Origin: an archaeon
GTDB taxonomy: Archaea; Micrarchaeota; Micrarchaeia; Anstonellales; Bilamarchaeaceae
Direction: 5' to 3'
DNA: 6,131 nt
NCBI GenBank assembly: GCA_020052325.1
Contig: JAGVPF010000156.1
Location: forward strand, 1-6,131
A model generated the notes under the pieces. That model was given only the letters and a program-made list of their open reading frames with translations. It was not told where the DNA came from and ran no database searches. How positions within the stretch are numbered: the stretch's first letter is position 1; the number at the start of each line of letters is the position of its first letter. Positions 1 through 6,131 of this stretch are shown piece after piece. The position numbers and the translations under genes were made by a program.

Positions 1-944
1 CTCAGGCAGACCTCGTCCATTTCTGCCAGCGGCTGGATTATTCCCGTTCCCGCTTCGTTTCCGAATTCGAATCCGCGCGAACCCTTCTTCCGGATATGGC
101 TAAGCATTCGTTATCCCGGGAAACATATGGCTGGAACAGGGCGCGGGTGCAGGGCATGCTGCGCCAGGATGGCTGCCGCGGCCTGATAGCATGGAACGAA
201 AAGGGGAAGCAGAATGTCGTCAACGCATATGGGTTCCCCGGCCTTGAGGATATGATATCCGTCTTACCTCTGTCGATGCGGATTCCCAAAAACCACGAAC
301 CCGTACTGCACGAAGGCTTCAATGCCCTGTTTCTTGGCACCAGCAACCTCCACGGGGACTGGAACTTCTATTACCGGGGCGGAAACCGCATGCTCCGGGT
401 CTTCAAGCGCTTTTCAAGCGGGAAGCCTGATGCCCGCCTCATAATCACTGGTGAGATTCCGCATTCAGAGCGATGGAGGCTGGAGGGGATGCAGGTGGAA
501 ACCCCCGGGCTGCTTGAGCGCAACGAGCTTGATGATGCCCTGCGGAAGGCGGACGTTCTTTTCTACCCCAGCTACACGACTCCGGGGCTTGCGTTTTTGG
601 AGGCGATGCGCTTCCATGTGCCCATATTGACAACAAATGCTTTTGCGAACGAGGAGATTGTGGACGGCAAGAACGGCATAGCCTGCAGGTTCGCCGATTT
701 CAAAAAGGCGGATGGCCCCTACGGCTCGCTTCCGCTTACGGGCGACTACATACAATATGAGAAAGGAAGTGCGGATGCCGAACTCGAGGATTCGCTCCTC
801 GAAGCACTGGAGCGGCTGTACTCGGACCGCGGCATGGCCCGGAAGATGGGCGATAGCGGCTTCAACGACATCTCATCCGGGCGGCTATGCCTGCAGGTGC
901 GCAACCGCAAACTACTTGAAGTTTATGAGTCCGCCCTATCCTAA
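1..944 (+). CDS. GT4-like glycosyltransferase, 5' end outside window (partial)
   Basis: The reading frame is open from base 3 to the TAA at 942-944, giving 313 visible residues. The ATG at 96 is probably internal, because the 31 codons before it read as plausible protein and contain no stop. The C-terminal half looks like a GT-B fold group 1 (GT4) glycosyltransferase, which moves a sugar from a nucleotide donor to a glycan or lipid acceptor at the cytoplasmic membrane face. A strand reading NALFLGT opens the donor-binding domain, followed by an RGG segment, LIITGEIP, and the stretch ADVLFYPSYTTPGLAFLEAM (about 552-608). That stretch matches the family's EX7E region, but the first Glu is Thr (576-578) and only the second Glu (600-602) remains. 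VPILTT and the EEIVDGKNGI segment after it are also typical. Acceptor and sugar cannot be read from the sequence. It lies upstream of, and is probably transcribed separately from, the helicase cluster. Confidence 0.82.
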   Translation, partial: QADLVHFCQRLDYSRSRFVSEFESARTLLPDMAKHSLSRETYGWNRARVQGMLRQDGCRGLIAWNEKGKQNVVNAYGFPGLEDMISVLPLSMRIPKNHEPVLHEGFNALFLGTSNLHGDWNFYYRGGNRMLRVFKRFSSGKPDARLIITGEIPHSERWRLEGMQVETPGLLERNELDDALRKADVLFYPSYTTPGLAFLEAMRFHVPILTTNAFANEEIVDGKNGIACRFADFKKADGPYGSLPLTGDYIQYEKGSADAELEDSLLEALERLYSDRGMARKMGDSGFNDISSGRLCLQVRNRKLLEVYESALS

Positions 945-1017
945 CGAACCCTTCGTTTCGGCATAGTTCTGCCTGCAAGAGCGCACGGGGCCTTGCGGAA
1001 ACGCACCCGAGCCCCTG

Positions 1018-1026
1018 CTTAAATAT
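1018..1026 (+). promoter_or_regulatory. Archaeal TATA box for the XPD-RFC-FkbM cluster
   Basis: CTTAAATAT stands out as AT-rich in an otherwise GC-rich spacer. Its centre is about 28 bases before the ATG at 1050, the distance expected when the archaeal transcription start coincides with the start codon. No convincing Shine-Dalgarno sequence precedes that ATG, which also suggests a leaderless transcript. No clear purine-rich BRE is seen upstream. The start site is inferred from spacing only. Confidence 0.65.
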
Positions 1027-1049
1027 CATGGCCGGCCAATGCCTATGAT

Positions 1050-2882
1050 ATGGCGCTCTATTTTCGGCATGACTCCCCACGCCCCTTCCAGAAGGATATG
1101 ATGGAGGACATGCAGCGCGCAATAACGTACCGGCAGATACTCATCGCCAATGCGCCTACGGGTTCTGGTAAGACCGACGCGTCGCTTTCGGCTGCGATAT
1201 CATGCGCCATCGAGCAGAACCTCGACGTTTTCTTCCTCACGCCCAAGATTTCACAGCATCGGATAGCGATGGAAGTCGTGCGCGGGATTGAGAAGAAATA
1301 TTCGCTCGGGCTCCGCGCGGTCGACATGGTCGGCCGCTCGCACTGCTGCATCGACGATTCGCTGCGGGGGCTGGACTCGGAAGGGCTTCTTAGCGCGTGC
1401 ATAAAGAAGAGGCAGAAATGCGAGTGCCCGTACTTCGGGAACGCGCGCGGGTACAACCGAAGGGAGGAAACGAAGGCCGATGCGCGGTTCCGGAAGCTCC
1501 TCGAAGGCTATGGGAGCGGGAAATCGCACCATGAGCTAATCGAGCAGGGCCGGGGCGAGCAATGCTGCCCTTACGAGTGGCTGCTGAAACTCGCATCAGA
1601 GTCGCGCGTGGTCGTAGCCGACTACCACCACATCATGCTGCCAAACATCCGGGACATATTCCTGATGAAAATCAGGAAGCGCATCGAGAACTCGATAATC
1701 ATCGTGGACGAGGCGCACAATCTCTCCTCCCGCGTCCGGAGCAGCCTTTCGCGCAATGCAAGCACCTTCCTTTTCGCGCGCATGTCCAAGGAGATGCGCC
1801 ACTTGGGCCTCGATGCAGGCCCCGTGGAGGATGAGTTCCGCGTATGGTGCGATGGCATTCTTGACGGCGAGCGGGAGCGCGTCGTTTCCGGCGAGTCGTT
1901 CGTGTCGTTCCTCGGCCGCTTCGGCCTCGACATCGAGGAGGCCCAGCAGAGGCTCGAAGATGCCGGCCTCGCTTTTGTCGAGGAGACCGGAAGAAAGAGC
2001 GCATGCCTGCGCCTCGCCCGCTTCATAAGCGAATGGCCCGAAGGCGATGAGAGCTCAGTCCGCATCCTCCGGAAGGACAAGGGGCATTTCTTCCTGTCCA
2101 AAAGGATGCTCGACCCCTCCGGCGCGACAAGAATCCTAAACGAGTGCGCCGCCTCGATACTTATGAGCGGCACCATGCACCCACTCGAGATGCACCGGGA
2201 CATCCTCGGCCTTGCGCAGGAGCGGACGGAGATGAAATCATATCCGTCCCCGTTCCCGAGCGAAAACATCGTGAACATAATCACGGAGGATTTGACGACG
2301 CGATACAGCAGGCGCGGGATGGAGGAATACGGCGCCATCGCATCAAAGCTGGATGCCATCGTTTCCAGGACGCCTGGGGGCACGGCGATATTCTTCCCGT
2401 CCTACCCGGTCATGGATGCGGTCAGCCCGCTCATGCAGTCGCGGGGCCTCATCCTCCAGCGCCCCATGATGAAGCCGCACGACATCCGGAAGGTGCTGCG
2501 CGATTTTCGGAACGGCGGCGTGCTTCTTGGCGTGCAGGGCGGCTCGCTTTCGGAGGGCGTCGATTATTCGGAAGGCGAAATCAAGACAGTCGTCATCGTG
2601 GGCGTCGCATTGGAGGAAATGGGCCTGGAGTCGCGCGCGCTGATTGATTATTACGATTCGAAATTCGGGCGCGGCTGGGATTACGGCTACCTGTACCCCG
2701 GCACGATAAAGGCATTGCAGGCGGCAGGGCGCGCCAGGAGGAAGGAGGCCGACCGCGTTGCGGTGGTTTATATGGACGAGCGTTTCAAATGGAATAAATA
2801 CAACTGGATACTCAGCCGCGATGAGAGGACGGTCCTTACCGTGAACCCGGAAGACGCCGTATCGGAATTCTGGAAGTGCTGA
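1050..2882 (+). CDS. XPD/Rad3-like iron-sulphur DNA helicase (superfamily 2)
   Basis: This 610-residue protein has the full helicase motif set of the XPD/Rad3 (DinG-related) family, 5'-3' DNA helicases acting in repair. Walker A is APTGSGKT (35-42). The DEAH box is at 220-223, motif III SGT at 373-375, motif V GGSLSEGVDY at 497-506 and motif VI QAAGRARR at 557-564. Between Walker A and DEAH lies a cysteine-rich insertion: C99/C100, C117, C124/C126 and C172/C173. It includes CPYF and CPYE contexts like the 4Fe-4S domain of XPD. Residues about 225-340 would form the Arch domain. Length is normal for archaeal XPD. The ATG at 1050 is chosen because a TATA box lies about 28 bases upstream and the N-terminal RPFQ motif follows directly. 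Archaea lack a TFIIH complex, so the role is inferred as repair or replication-fork processing. The gene ends one base before the RFC large subunit gene, implying coupled expression. Confidence 0.93.
   Translation: MALYFRHDSPRPFQKDMMEDMQRAITYRQILIANAPTGSGKTDASLSAAISCAIEQNLDVFFLTPKISQHRIAMEVVRGIEKKYSLGLRAVDMVGRSHCCIDDSLRGLDSEGLLSACIKKRQKCECPYFGNARGYNRREETKADARFRKLLEGYGSGKSHHELIEQGRGEQCCPYEWLLKLASESRVVVADYHHIMLPNIRDIFLMKIRKRIENSIIIVDEAHNLSSRVRSSLSRNASTFLFARMSKEMRHLGLDAGPVEDEFRVWCDGILDGERERVVSGESFVSFLGRFGLDIEEAQQRLEDAGLAFVEETGRKSACLRLARFISEWPEGDESSVRILRKDKGHFFLSKRMLDPSGATRILNECAASILMSGTMHPLEMHRDILGLAQERTEMKSYPSPFPSENIVNIITEDLTTRYSRRGMEEYGAIASKLDAIVSRTPGGTAIFFPSYPVMDAVSPLMQSRGLILQRPMMKPHDIRKVLRDFRNGGVLLGVQGGSLSEGVDYSEGEIKTVVIVGVALEEMGLESRALIDYYDSKFGRGWDYGYLYPGTIKALQAAGRARRKEADRVAVVYMDERFKWNKYNWILSRDERTVLTVNPEDAVSEFWKC
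2872..2878 (+). promoter_or_regulatory. Shine-Dalgarno-like site for RFC large subunit
   Basis: GGAAGTG matches GGAGGTG at six of seven positions and lies five bases before the ATG at 2884, inside the last codons of the helicase gene. It supports that ATG as the start and suggests translation is coupled to the upstream gene, unlike the leaderless first gene. Confidence 0.5.
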
Positions 2883-2883
2883 C

Positions 2884-4080
2884 ATGCTCCTGACGACCAA
2901 ATACGCCCCGAAGAAGCTCGCGCAGGTCCTCGGCAACAGCGAGAAGGTCGAGCATGTGCGGCAGTGGATGCTGCACTGGCTTTCGGGCAAGAAGCGCAAG
3001 CCCCTCCTGCTTTACGGGCCGCCCGGGACCGGGAAGACATCAATCGCATACGCGCTCAAGGAGGAATACGACCTGGATATCGTGGAGATGAACGCGAGCG
3101 AATTGCGGAACCGCTCGCGCGTGGAGCGCGTGCTCGGCCAGTCCGCGCTTGCAGGGAGCCTCTTTGGCAGGGCGAAGCTGATACTCATTGACGATGCGGA
3201 CGTTTTGGCGGGGCGGGCCGATTCGGGCGGGGGCGCGGCGATAAAAAAATTCCTTGCCGAATCCCCGTGTCCGGCCATAGTGACGGCGACAGACATCTGG
3301 GACAAGAGCTTCGCCTCAATCCGCTCCGAATGCGAGATAATGGATTTCAAGCGGATAAACCGGCTGTCTGTGAAAAAGCACCTTGAGCGCGTTGCAAAGG
3401 TTGAAGGCCTTGACATCACGGCCGATGCCATTGACTCCATCGCCACGAATGCGGAAGGGGACATGCGCGCAGCCCTGATCGATCTGCAGTCGCTCGGCCC
3501 CACCTCGCGCGTCCGCGAGAAGGACATCTTCGAAATCGTCCGGGGCATCTTCAAGGCCGAAAGCTACGGCGCTGCCCGGGAGGCAATCAGCGGCGAGATT
3601 GATTATGACCTCATCAAGCTCTGGGTGGACGAGAACATCCCGGCCGAGTATGAGAAGCATGGCGAAATCGCGGCCGCATACGACTCGCTCTCCAAAGCGG
3701 ACATCTTCGACGGGCGGATAAGGAAGCAGAACTGGCAGCTGCTGAAATACTCGATTGACCTTGCCACCGCGGGCGTGGCGCTGTCGAAGGAGGGCGCGTA
3801 CCGGAAATTCACGAAATACTCATTCCCCGCTTACCTCAAGAACATGTCCCGCTCAATCGAGCGCAGGGCGATGCTGAAATCCATCGGCACGAAAATCGGG
3901 CGTAGGGTGCATGGCAACCGGCGCGATGCGCTCGAATACCTGCCGCTGCTGAAAGAGTTCGGGAAGAAGCACGCTGAACGGATGATGGAGTTCTACGAAT
4001 TCAGCGAGGACGAGCTCGCGTTCATACTGGAGACGAGCGTGAGCCGCGTCAAGCCGGCCGGGACAGGAAAGGGCATCTAG
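2884..4080 (+). CDS. rfcL: Replication factor C large subunit (clamp loader AAA+ ATPase)
   Basis: RFC large subunit joins RFC small subunits to open the PCNA ring and load it on primed DNA. The 398-residue protein starts with the family's TTKYAPKKLAQVLGN box. Walker A GPPGTGKT is at 45-52, Walker B is LILIDDADVL (99-108), sensor 1 is IVTATD (132-137), and sensor 2 is in GDMRAALIDLQ (192-202, Arg195). IRSEC (146-150) sits where family members have the Arg/Cys element. The helical C-terminal collar domain follows. Two positions look unusual: the catalytic Glu of the DE pair is Asp104, and the usual sensor-1 Asn is Thr136. The protein is short for the family, and no C-terminal PCNA-binding motif is visible in the last 30 residues. 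A small-subunit identity is less likely because the start box and the sensor-1 to IRSEC region resemble RfcL. It sits between the helicase and a methyltransferase with one-base gaps on both sides. Confidence 0.93.
   Translation: MLLTTKYAPKKLAQVLGNSEKVEHVRQWMLHWLSGKKRKPLLLYGPPGTGKTSIAYALKEEYDLDIVEMNASELRNRSRVERVLGQSALAGSLFGRAKLILIDDADVLAGRADSGGGAAIKKFLAESPCPAIVTATDIWDKSFASIRSECEIMDFKRINRLSVKKHLERVAKVEGLDITADAIDSIATNAEGDMRAALIDLQSLGPTSRVREKDIFEIVRGIFKAESYGAAREAISGEIDYDLIKLWVDENIPAEYEKHGEIAAAYDSLSKADIFDGRIRKQNWQLLKYSIDLATAGVALSKEGAYRKFTKYSFPAYLKNMSRSIERRAMLKSIGTKIGRRVHGNRRDALEYLPLLKEFGKKHAERMMEFYEFSEDELAFILETSVSRVKPAGTGKGI
4065..4073 (+). promoter_or_regulatory. Possible Shine-Dalgarno-like site for the FkbM gene
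   Basis: AGGAAAGGG is purine-rich and ends eight bases before the ATG at 4082, within the end of the RFC gene. The match to the archaeal anti-Shine-Dalgarno sequence is imperfect. A second in-frame ATG at 4097 is an alternative start, so this site only weakly favours 4082. Confidence 0.35.
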
Positions 4081-4081
4081 C

Positions 4082-4873
4082 ATGTCACTATTAAAAATGG
4101 CAAAAAATAAATCCTCCAGATTCCTCAAAGTCATCCGCACGGTCGCGAACTGGCACATCTATTCGCTCGATTTCCTCGGCCTCCTTCCCCCCGGACCCCT
4201 CACACTCCGTCTCAGGAACGGGCTGAGATTCCGGATCCGGCCGGCGACAGCGGACCGCTTCACGATTGACGAGGTGTTCGTCCATGGCATATACTGCCGG
4301 GACGAGGCAGCCGTCGGGGAAAACGACATCGTCCTGGACATCGGTGCGCATATAGGGACTTTCACAGCCCTCGCATCAAAGGCTGCAAAGAACGGGCGGG
4401 TCTATTCATTCGAGCCGGACGAGGGCAATTTCAGCCTCCTCAAGGAGAACATGCAGCTTAACGGCATCCGGAACGTGCACCCCATCAACGCGGCAGTGTC
4501 AAAAAAGAGCGGCCGCCTGAGGTTCTTCCTGAATACGGGCGCGAATAACTGCCACAGCATCTACCGGCCGAGCCAGACCGCAAAAGAGGTCGTCGTGGAC
4601 GCCATCTCGCTCGGGGATTTTGTCAAATCGCGCGGCATCATGCGCATCGACCTTCTGAAAATGGATTGCGAGGGTTCCGAGTACGAAATCATGCTCAATT
4701 GCCCAATGGAAGTCCTCAAGATGGTCAGGCGGATAGCGATGGAGTGCCATGAAGTGCCCGGGCACAGCGCGGACGAAATCCGCGATTTGCTGGAAGGAAG
4801 CGGGTTCGCAGTCCGGACCGAGGATGTCCCAGGCCACCCGGGGTTCTGCCTGCTCTATGCAAAAAGAAGCTGA
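4082..4873 (+). CDS. FkbM-family S-adenosylmethionine-dependent methyltransferase
   Basis: The 263-residue protein has a Rossmann-fold methyltransferase core of the FkbM type. Motif I VLDIGAHIGTFT (84-95) binds S-adenosylmethionine, and FEP (110-112) ends the next strand with its acidic ribose-binding residue. LLKMDCEGSEYEIM (191-204) is the hallmark FkbM segment. The N-terminal part (about 40-71: LRLRNGLRFRIRP and the DEVFVHGIY stretch) matches the family's leading domain. FkbM enzymes usually O-methylate sugars or other small hydroxylated molecules; the substrate here is unknown. No signal peptide or membrane span is evident. The gene begins one base after the RFC stop, so it is probably co-transcribed with it. 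A glycan role is suggested by the glycosyltransferase at the left edge but is not shown. An in-frame ATG at 4097 could be the true start, removing five residues. The beginning of the gene is noticeably AT-richer than its neighbours. Confidence 0.9.
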   Translation: MSLLKMAKNKSSRFLKVIRTVANWHIYSLDFLGLLPPGPLTLRLRNGLRFRIRPATADRFTIDEVFVHGIYCRDEAAVGENDIVLDIGAHIGTFTALASKAAKNGRVYSFEPDEGNFSLLKENMQLNGIRNVHPINAAVSKKSGRLRFFLNTGANNCHSIYRPSQTAKEVVVDAISLGDFVKSRGIMRIDLLKMDCEGSEYEIMLNCPMEVLKMVRRIAMECHEVPGHSADEIRDLLEGSGFAVRTEDVPGHPGFCLLYAKRS

Positions 4874-4903
4874 AAAGCGCCTTTCGCAAGACAAACGCAC
4901 CCG

Positions 4904-4937
4904 GAGGCCGAGACGGACTAAACCGGGCCTCTATTTT
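4904..4937 (+). terminator. Possible weak hairpin plus T-run terminator after the FkbM gene
   Basis: GAGGCC (4904-4909) and GGCCTC (4926-4931) could pair as a six-base stem with a 16-base loop, followed by TATTTT (4932-4937). It lies 30 bases after the FkbM stop, in the spacer between two convergent genes, where termination is expected. The stem is short and the loop long, so this is tentative. Nothing else recognisable was seen in 4874-5009. Confidence 0.3.
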
Positions 4938-5009
4938 CGGATATGGTGCCGGCTACAGTCCGCAGTCCCCGCCTGCTTTCCCCTTCACTGCCCGTCCATC
5001 CCGGAATCA

Positions 5010-5543
5010 TCATGAGCCGACTGGCGGATAGCGTTCGAGTATCCGTTCTAGGAGCGCCCTTCTTTCGCCTGAAAGGGCCCTGCTCTCAAGGACCGATTCC
5101 CCCATCTCCAGGAGTCCCATGATTATCTCATTTGATTCAGGATGGGTGAGGATCTCGCCGGGAATGCCGCGCCTCCTGTAATCGAATTCGATGTTCACTA
5201 TGGCCTCGCATACGCCGAGCGCCGCATCATCGTCGGACACATGCCCCGTGTAGCTTAGGAAAGCCCTTTCGGCGCGCCCGGCGTTGAACCTGGCGCATTC
5301 AAGCGCCTCGTCCATCACTCCGTCGCCTAGGAGCCGAGAAAAAGCGGTCCTGAGTCTTGATGTAAGCCCCGCCTCCTTCTGCCTGGCGTTCCCGACGCTG
5401 TGTACCCATGCAAGGGGCGGGTTTCCGGTGGAACTGCACAGGCTGCAATCCACAATGGGTCCCAAGCGCGGTGCCGCTGCCTCAGGGGCCTTCTTTTCCT
5501 CGTGCCTCTTCAGGTGGCGAATCTGAGCCATTAATATCAACAT
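5010..5543 (-). CDS. Uncharacterised protein, 177 residues, next to Hef
   Basis: I do not recognise this protein. It looks soluble and mostly helical, with no signal peptide or membrane span. The charged N-terminus (RHLKRHEEKK) carries H10 and H14, and one CxxC follows at C33/C36 (DCSLCSS). Together they might bind a metal, but this is only a possibility. The body from about residue 53 is rich in Arg, Glu, Ala and Leu, with an AFSRLLGDGVMDEALE segment and an acidic SDDDAA stretch. It ends in a charged helix (LSGERRALLERILERYPP). Codon use with G/C-rich third positions resembles the neighbouring genes, and a TATA-like TTTAAA lies about 24 bases upstream of the ATG at 5543, both supporting a real gene. 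A second in-frame ATG at 5531 is the alternative start. It lies 21 bases downstream of the Hef gene on the same strand, so a link to DNA repair is a guess from context only. Confidence 0.75.
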   Translation of the reverse strand: MLILMAQIRHLKRHEEKKAPEAAAPRLGPIVDCSLCSSTGNPPLAWVHSVGNARQKEAGLTSRLRTAFSRLLGDGVMDEALECARFNAGRAERAFLSYTGHVSDDDAALGVCEAIVNIEFDYRRRGIPGEILTHPESNEIIMGLLEMGESVLESRALSGERRALLERILERYPPVGS

Positions 5544-5563
5544 ATATATTAATTTACTAACAC

Positions 5564-5571
5564 TTTAAAAA
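5564..5571 (-). promoter_or_regulatory. TATA-like element for the 177-residue gene
   Basis: On the minus strand this reads TTTTTAAA, centred about 24-25 bases before the ATG at 5543 and overlapping the stop of the Hef gene. The spacing fits a leaderless transcript beginning at that ATG. The AT-rich TTAATATATATG just before the start is an alternative, but it is too close to either ATG to serve as a TATA box. The gene may also be read through from Hef. Confidence 0.5.
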
Positions 5572-6131
5572 TCAGTCATCCTGGTCTGCCCTTTTTTCTT
5601 TTCCATAACCGGCGCATCCGGTTTCGCATCGGAACGCTTTTCGGTGGCCTTTTGTTCCGCGACGCTGTTTTCATGAGTGCACATCCCGCCGTGCGCTTCT
5701 GCGCTTTGCGATGCAAGCGTGTCCGCCCTTTCGAAATGGGATTTTTTCTTCTTGGCCCTCTGCATCCCGCCAAGAATCTTCTTCATACGCGTCTCGCGGT
5801 TGTTCGCCGCATGATAATAATACTCGTCCCGCGTGCCCTTGGTCATGAGGACGATTACTCGCCCCTCCTTCAGCCTGCCCGCCCGCCCCCTCCTCTGGAT
5901 GGCGCGTATCTCGCTTGGAACCGGCTCGTAGAAAATCACGGCATCGACTGCCGGGATGTCCAGCCCCTCCTCGCCTATGCAGCTTGCCACAAGGACATCG
6001 AATTTCCCCTCCCTGAAATCCGCAATCGTCTCCTCCTGGATTTTTTTCGTGACGCCGTCCTTCTTCCCCACGAACTGCTTCGCGCTTATCCCGCCGCTCA
6101 CAAGGACCTCCACAATCCGGGCAATCTGGGC
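5565..6131 (-). CDS. hef: Hef/FANCM-like helicase, C-terminal part (5' end outside window)
   Basis: The frame stays open to the right edge, giving 188 visible C-terminal residues; the GTG at 6113 is internal. This is the second RecA-like domain of a superfamily 2 helicase of the Hef/FANCM/Mph1 group, which processes stalled forks and branched DNA. SAKQFVGKKDG leads to motif V (VASCIGEEGLDIP), then VIFYEPVPSEIRAIQRRGRAGR with motif VI (QRRGRAGR), and RDEYYYHAANNRE closes the domain. Conservation through this block is very high for the family. Euryarchaeal Hef normally continues into an XPF/ERCC4 nuclease plus helix-hairpin-helix domain. Here there is only a Lys-rich, probably disordered tail of about 65 residues ending in GQTRMTDF. 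The protein is therefore helicase-only, possibly tethered to PCNA. Walker A and DEAH motifs lie beyond the window. The terminal stop is TAA (5565-5567). Confidence 0.93.
   Translation of the reverse strand, partial: AQIARIVEVLVSGGISAKQFVGKKDGVTKKIQEETIADFREGKFDVLVASCIGEEGLDIPAVDAVIFYEPVPSEIRAIQRRGRAGRLKEGRVIVLMTKGTRDEYYYHAANNRETRMKKILGGMQRAKKKKSHFERADTLASQSAEAHGGMCTHENSVAEQKATEKRSDAKPDAPVMEKKKGQTRMTDF
5568..5588 (-). other. C-terminal PCNA-interacting-like motif (QTRMTDF) of Hef
   Basis: The last seven codons encode Q-T-R-M-T-D-F, matching Q-x-x-(hydrophobic)-x-x-(aromatic) of PIP boxes. It sits at the very C-terminus after a flexible basic linker, the usual place for such motifs in archaeal repair proteins. 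Only one aromatic is present, since the stop follows directly. Binding to PCNA is inferred. Confidence 0.65.

Noticed and set aside
945..1049. Spacer examined for a small RNA, tRNA or small gene
   Set aside because: No cloverleaf, no stable hairpin and no supported short frame were seen; only the TATA element stands out.
1622..2383. Long minus-strand frame of 253 codons opposite the XPD-like helicase
   Set aside because: It is fully antisense to a gene with all helicase motifs, its translation is Arg/Ser-rich without recognisable domains, and stop-free shadows are common opposite GC-rich genes.
2343..2999. Minus-strand frame of 218 codons spanning the helicase-RFC junction
   Set aside because: Antisense shadow of two well-supported genes, with no domain, promoter or ribosome site.
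3012..3554. Minus-strand frame of 180 codons opposite rfcL
   Set aside because: Antisense to the AAA+ core, Ser/Arg-rich, with no recognisable family.
1056..4940. Twelve-base repeat CTCTATTTTCGG at 1056-1067 and 4929-4940
   Set aside because: One shared 12-mer in a 6 kb window is about what chance predicts, and the flanks do not extend the match.
5284..5526. Plus-strand frame of 80 codons opposite the 177-residue gene
   Set aside because: The minus-strand gene has a correctly spaced TATA element, sensible codon use and a more protein-like composition; this frame has none of these.
5531..5570. AT-rich stretch considered as an origin or unwinding element
   Set aside because: It is only about 40 bases, has no repeated origin-type boxes, and is explained by a promoter and the start of the neighbouring gene.

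Overview
The window is archaeal. It carries an XPD-type iron-sulphur helicase, a large subunit of archaeal replication factor C and the C-terminal part of a Hef (FANCM-like) helicase. These three information-processing families are archaeal in form, and the promoters fit: AT-rich TATA elements lie about 25-28 bases before start codons, as in leaderless archaeal transcripts. GC content is moderately high. The compact layout and surface-glycan type genes would suit a DPANN or Thermoplasmata-like genome, but I cannot place the lineage from this sequence alone.

Layout. Bases 1-944 (+) hold the 3' part of a GT4-like glycosyltransferase that runs off the left edge. A short spacer (945-1049) contains a good TATA box for a tight three-gene plus-strand cluster: XPD-like helicase (1050-2882), RFC large subunit (2884-4080) and FkbM-family methyltransferase (4082-4873). 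A single C separates each neighbouring pair. The first gene appears leaderless, while the two downstream genes have Shine-Dalgarno-like sequences inside the preceding gene's end, as expected for a translationally coupled operon. A 136-base convergent spacer (4874-5009) follows, with a possible weak hairpin terminator. Two minus-strand genes come next: an unrecognised 177-residue protein (5010-5543) and, just upstream of it, the 3' part of a Hef helicase (5565-6131) running off the right edge.

How the genes fit together. XPD, RFC large subunit and Hef are all DNA replication or repair functions. RFC loads the PCNA clamp, and the Hef fragment ends in a terminal PCNA-binding-like motif (Q-x-x-M-x-x-F). 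The glycosyltransferase and FkbM methyltransferase look like glycan or cell-surface modification genes around this core. I found no RNA gene, CRISPR array, insertion sequence or clearly novel system. The points most worth following are the substituted ATPase motifs in RFC large subunit, the nuclease-less PIP-tailed Hef, and the unknown protein next to Hef.
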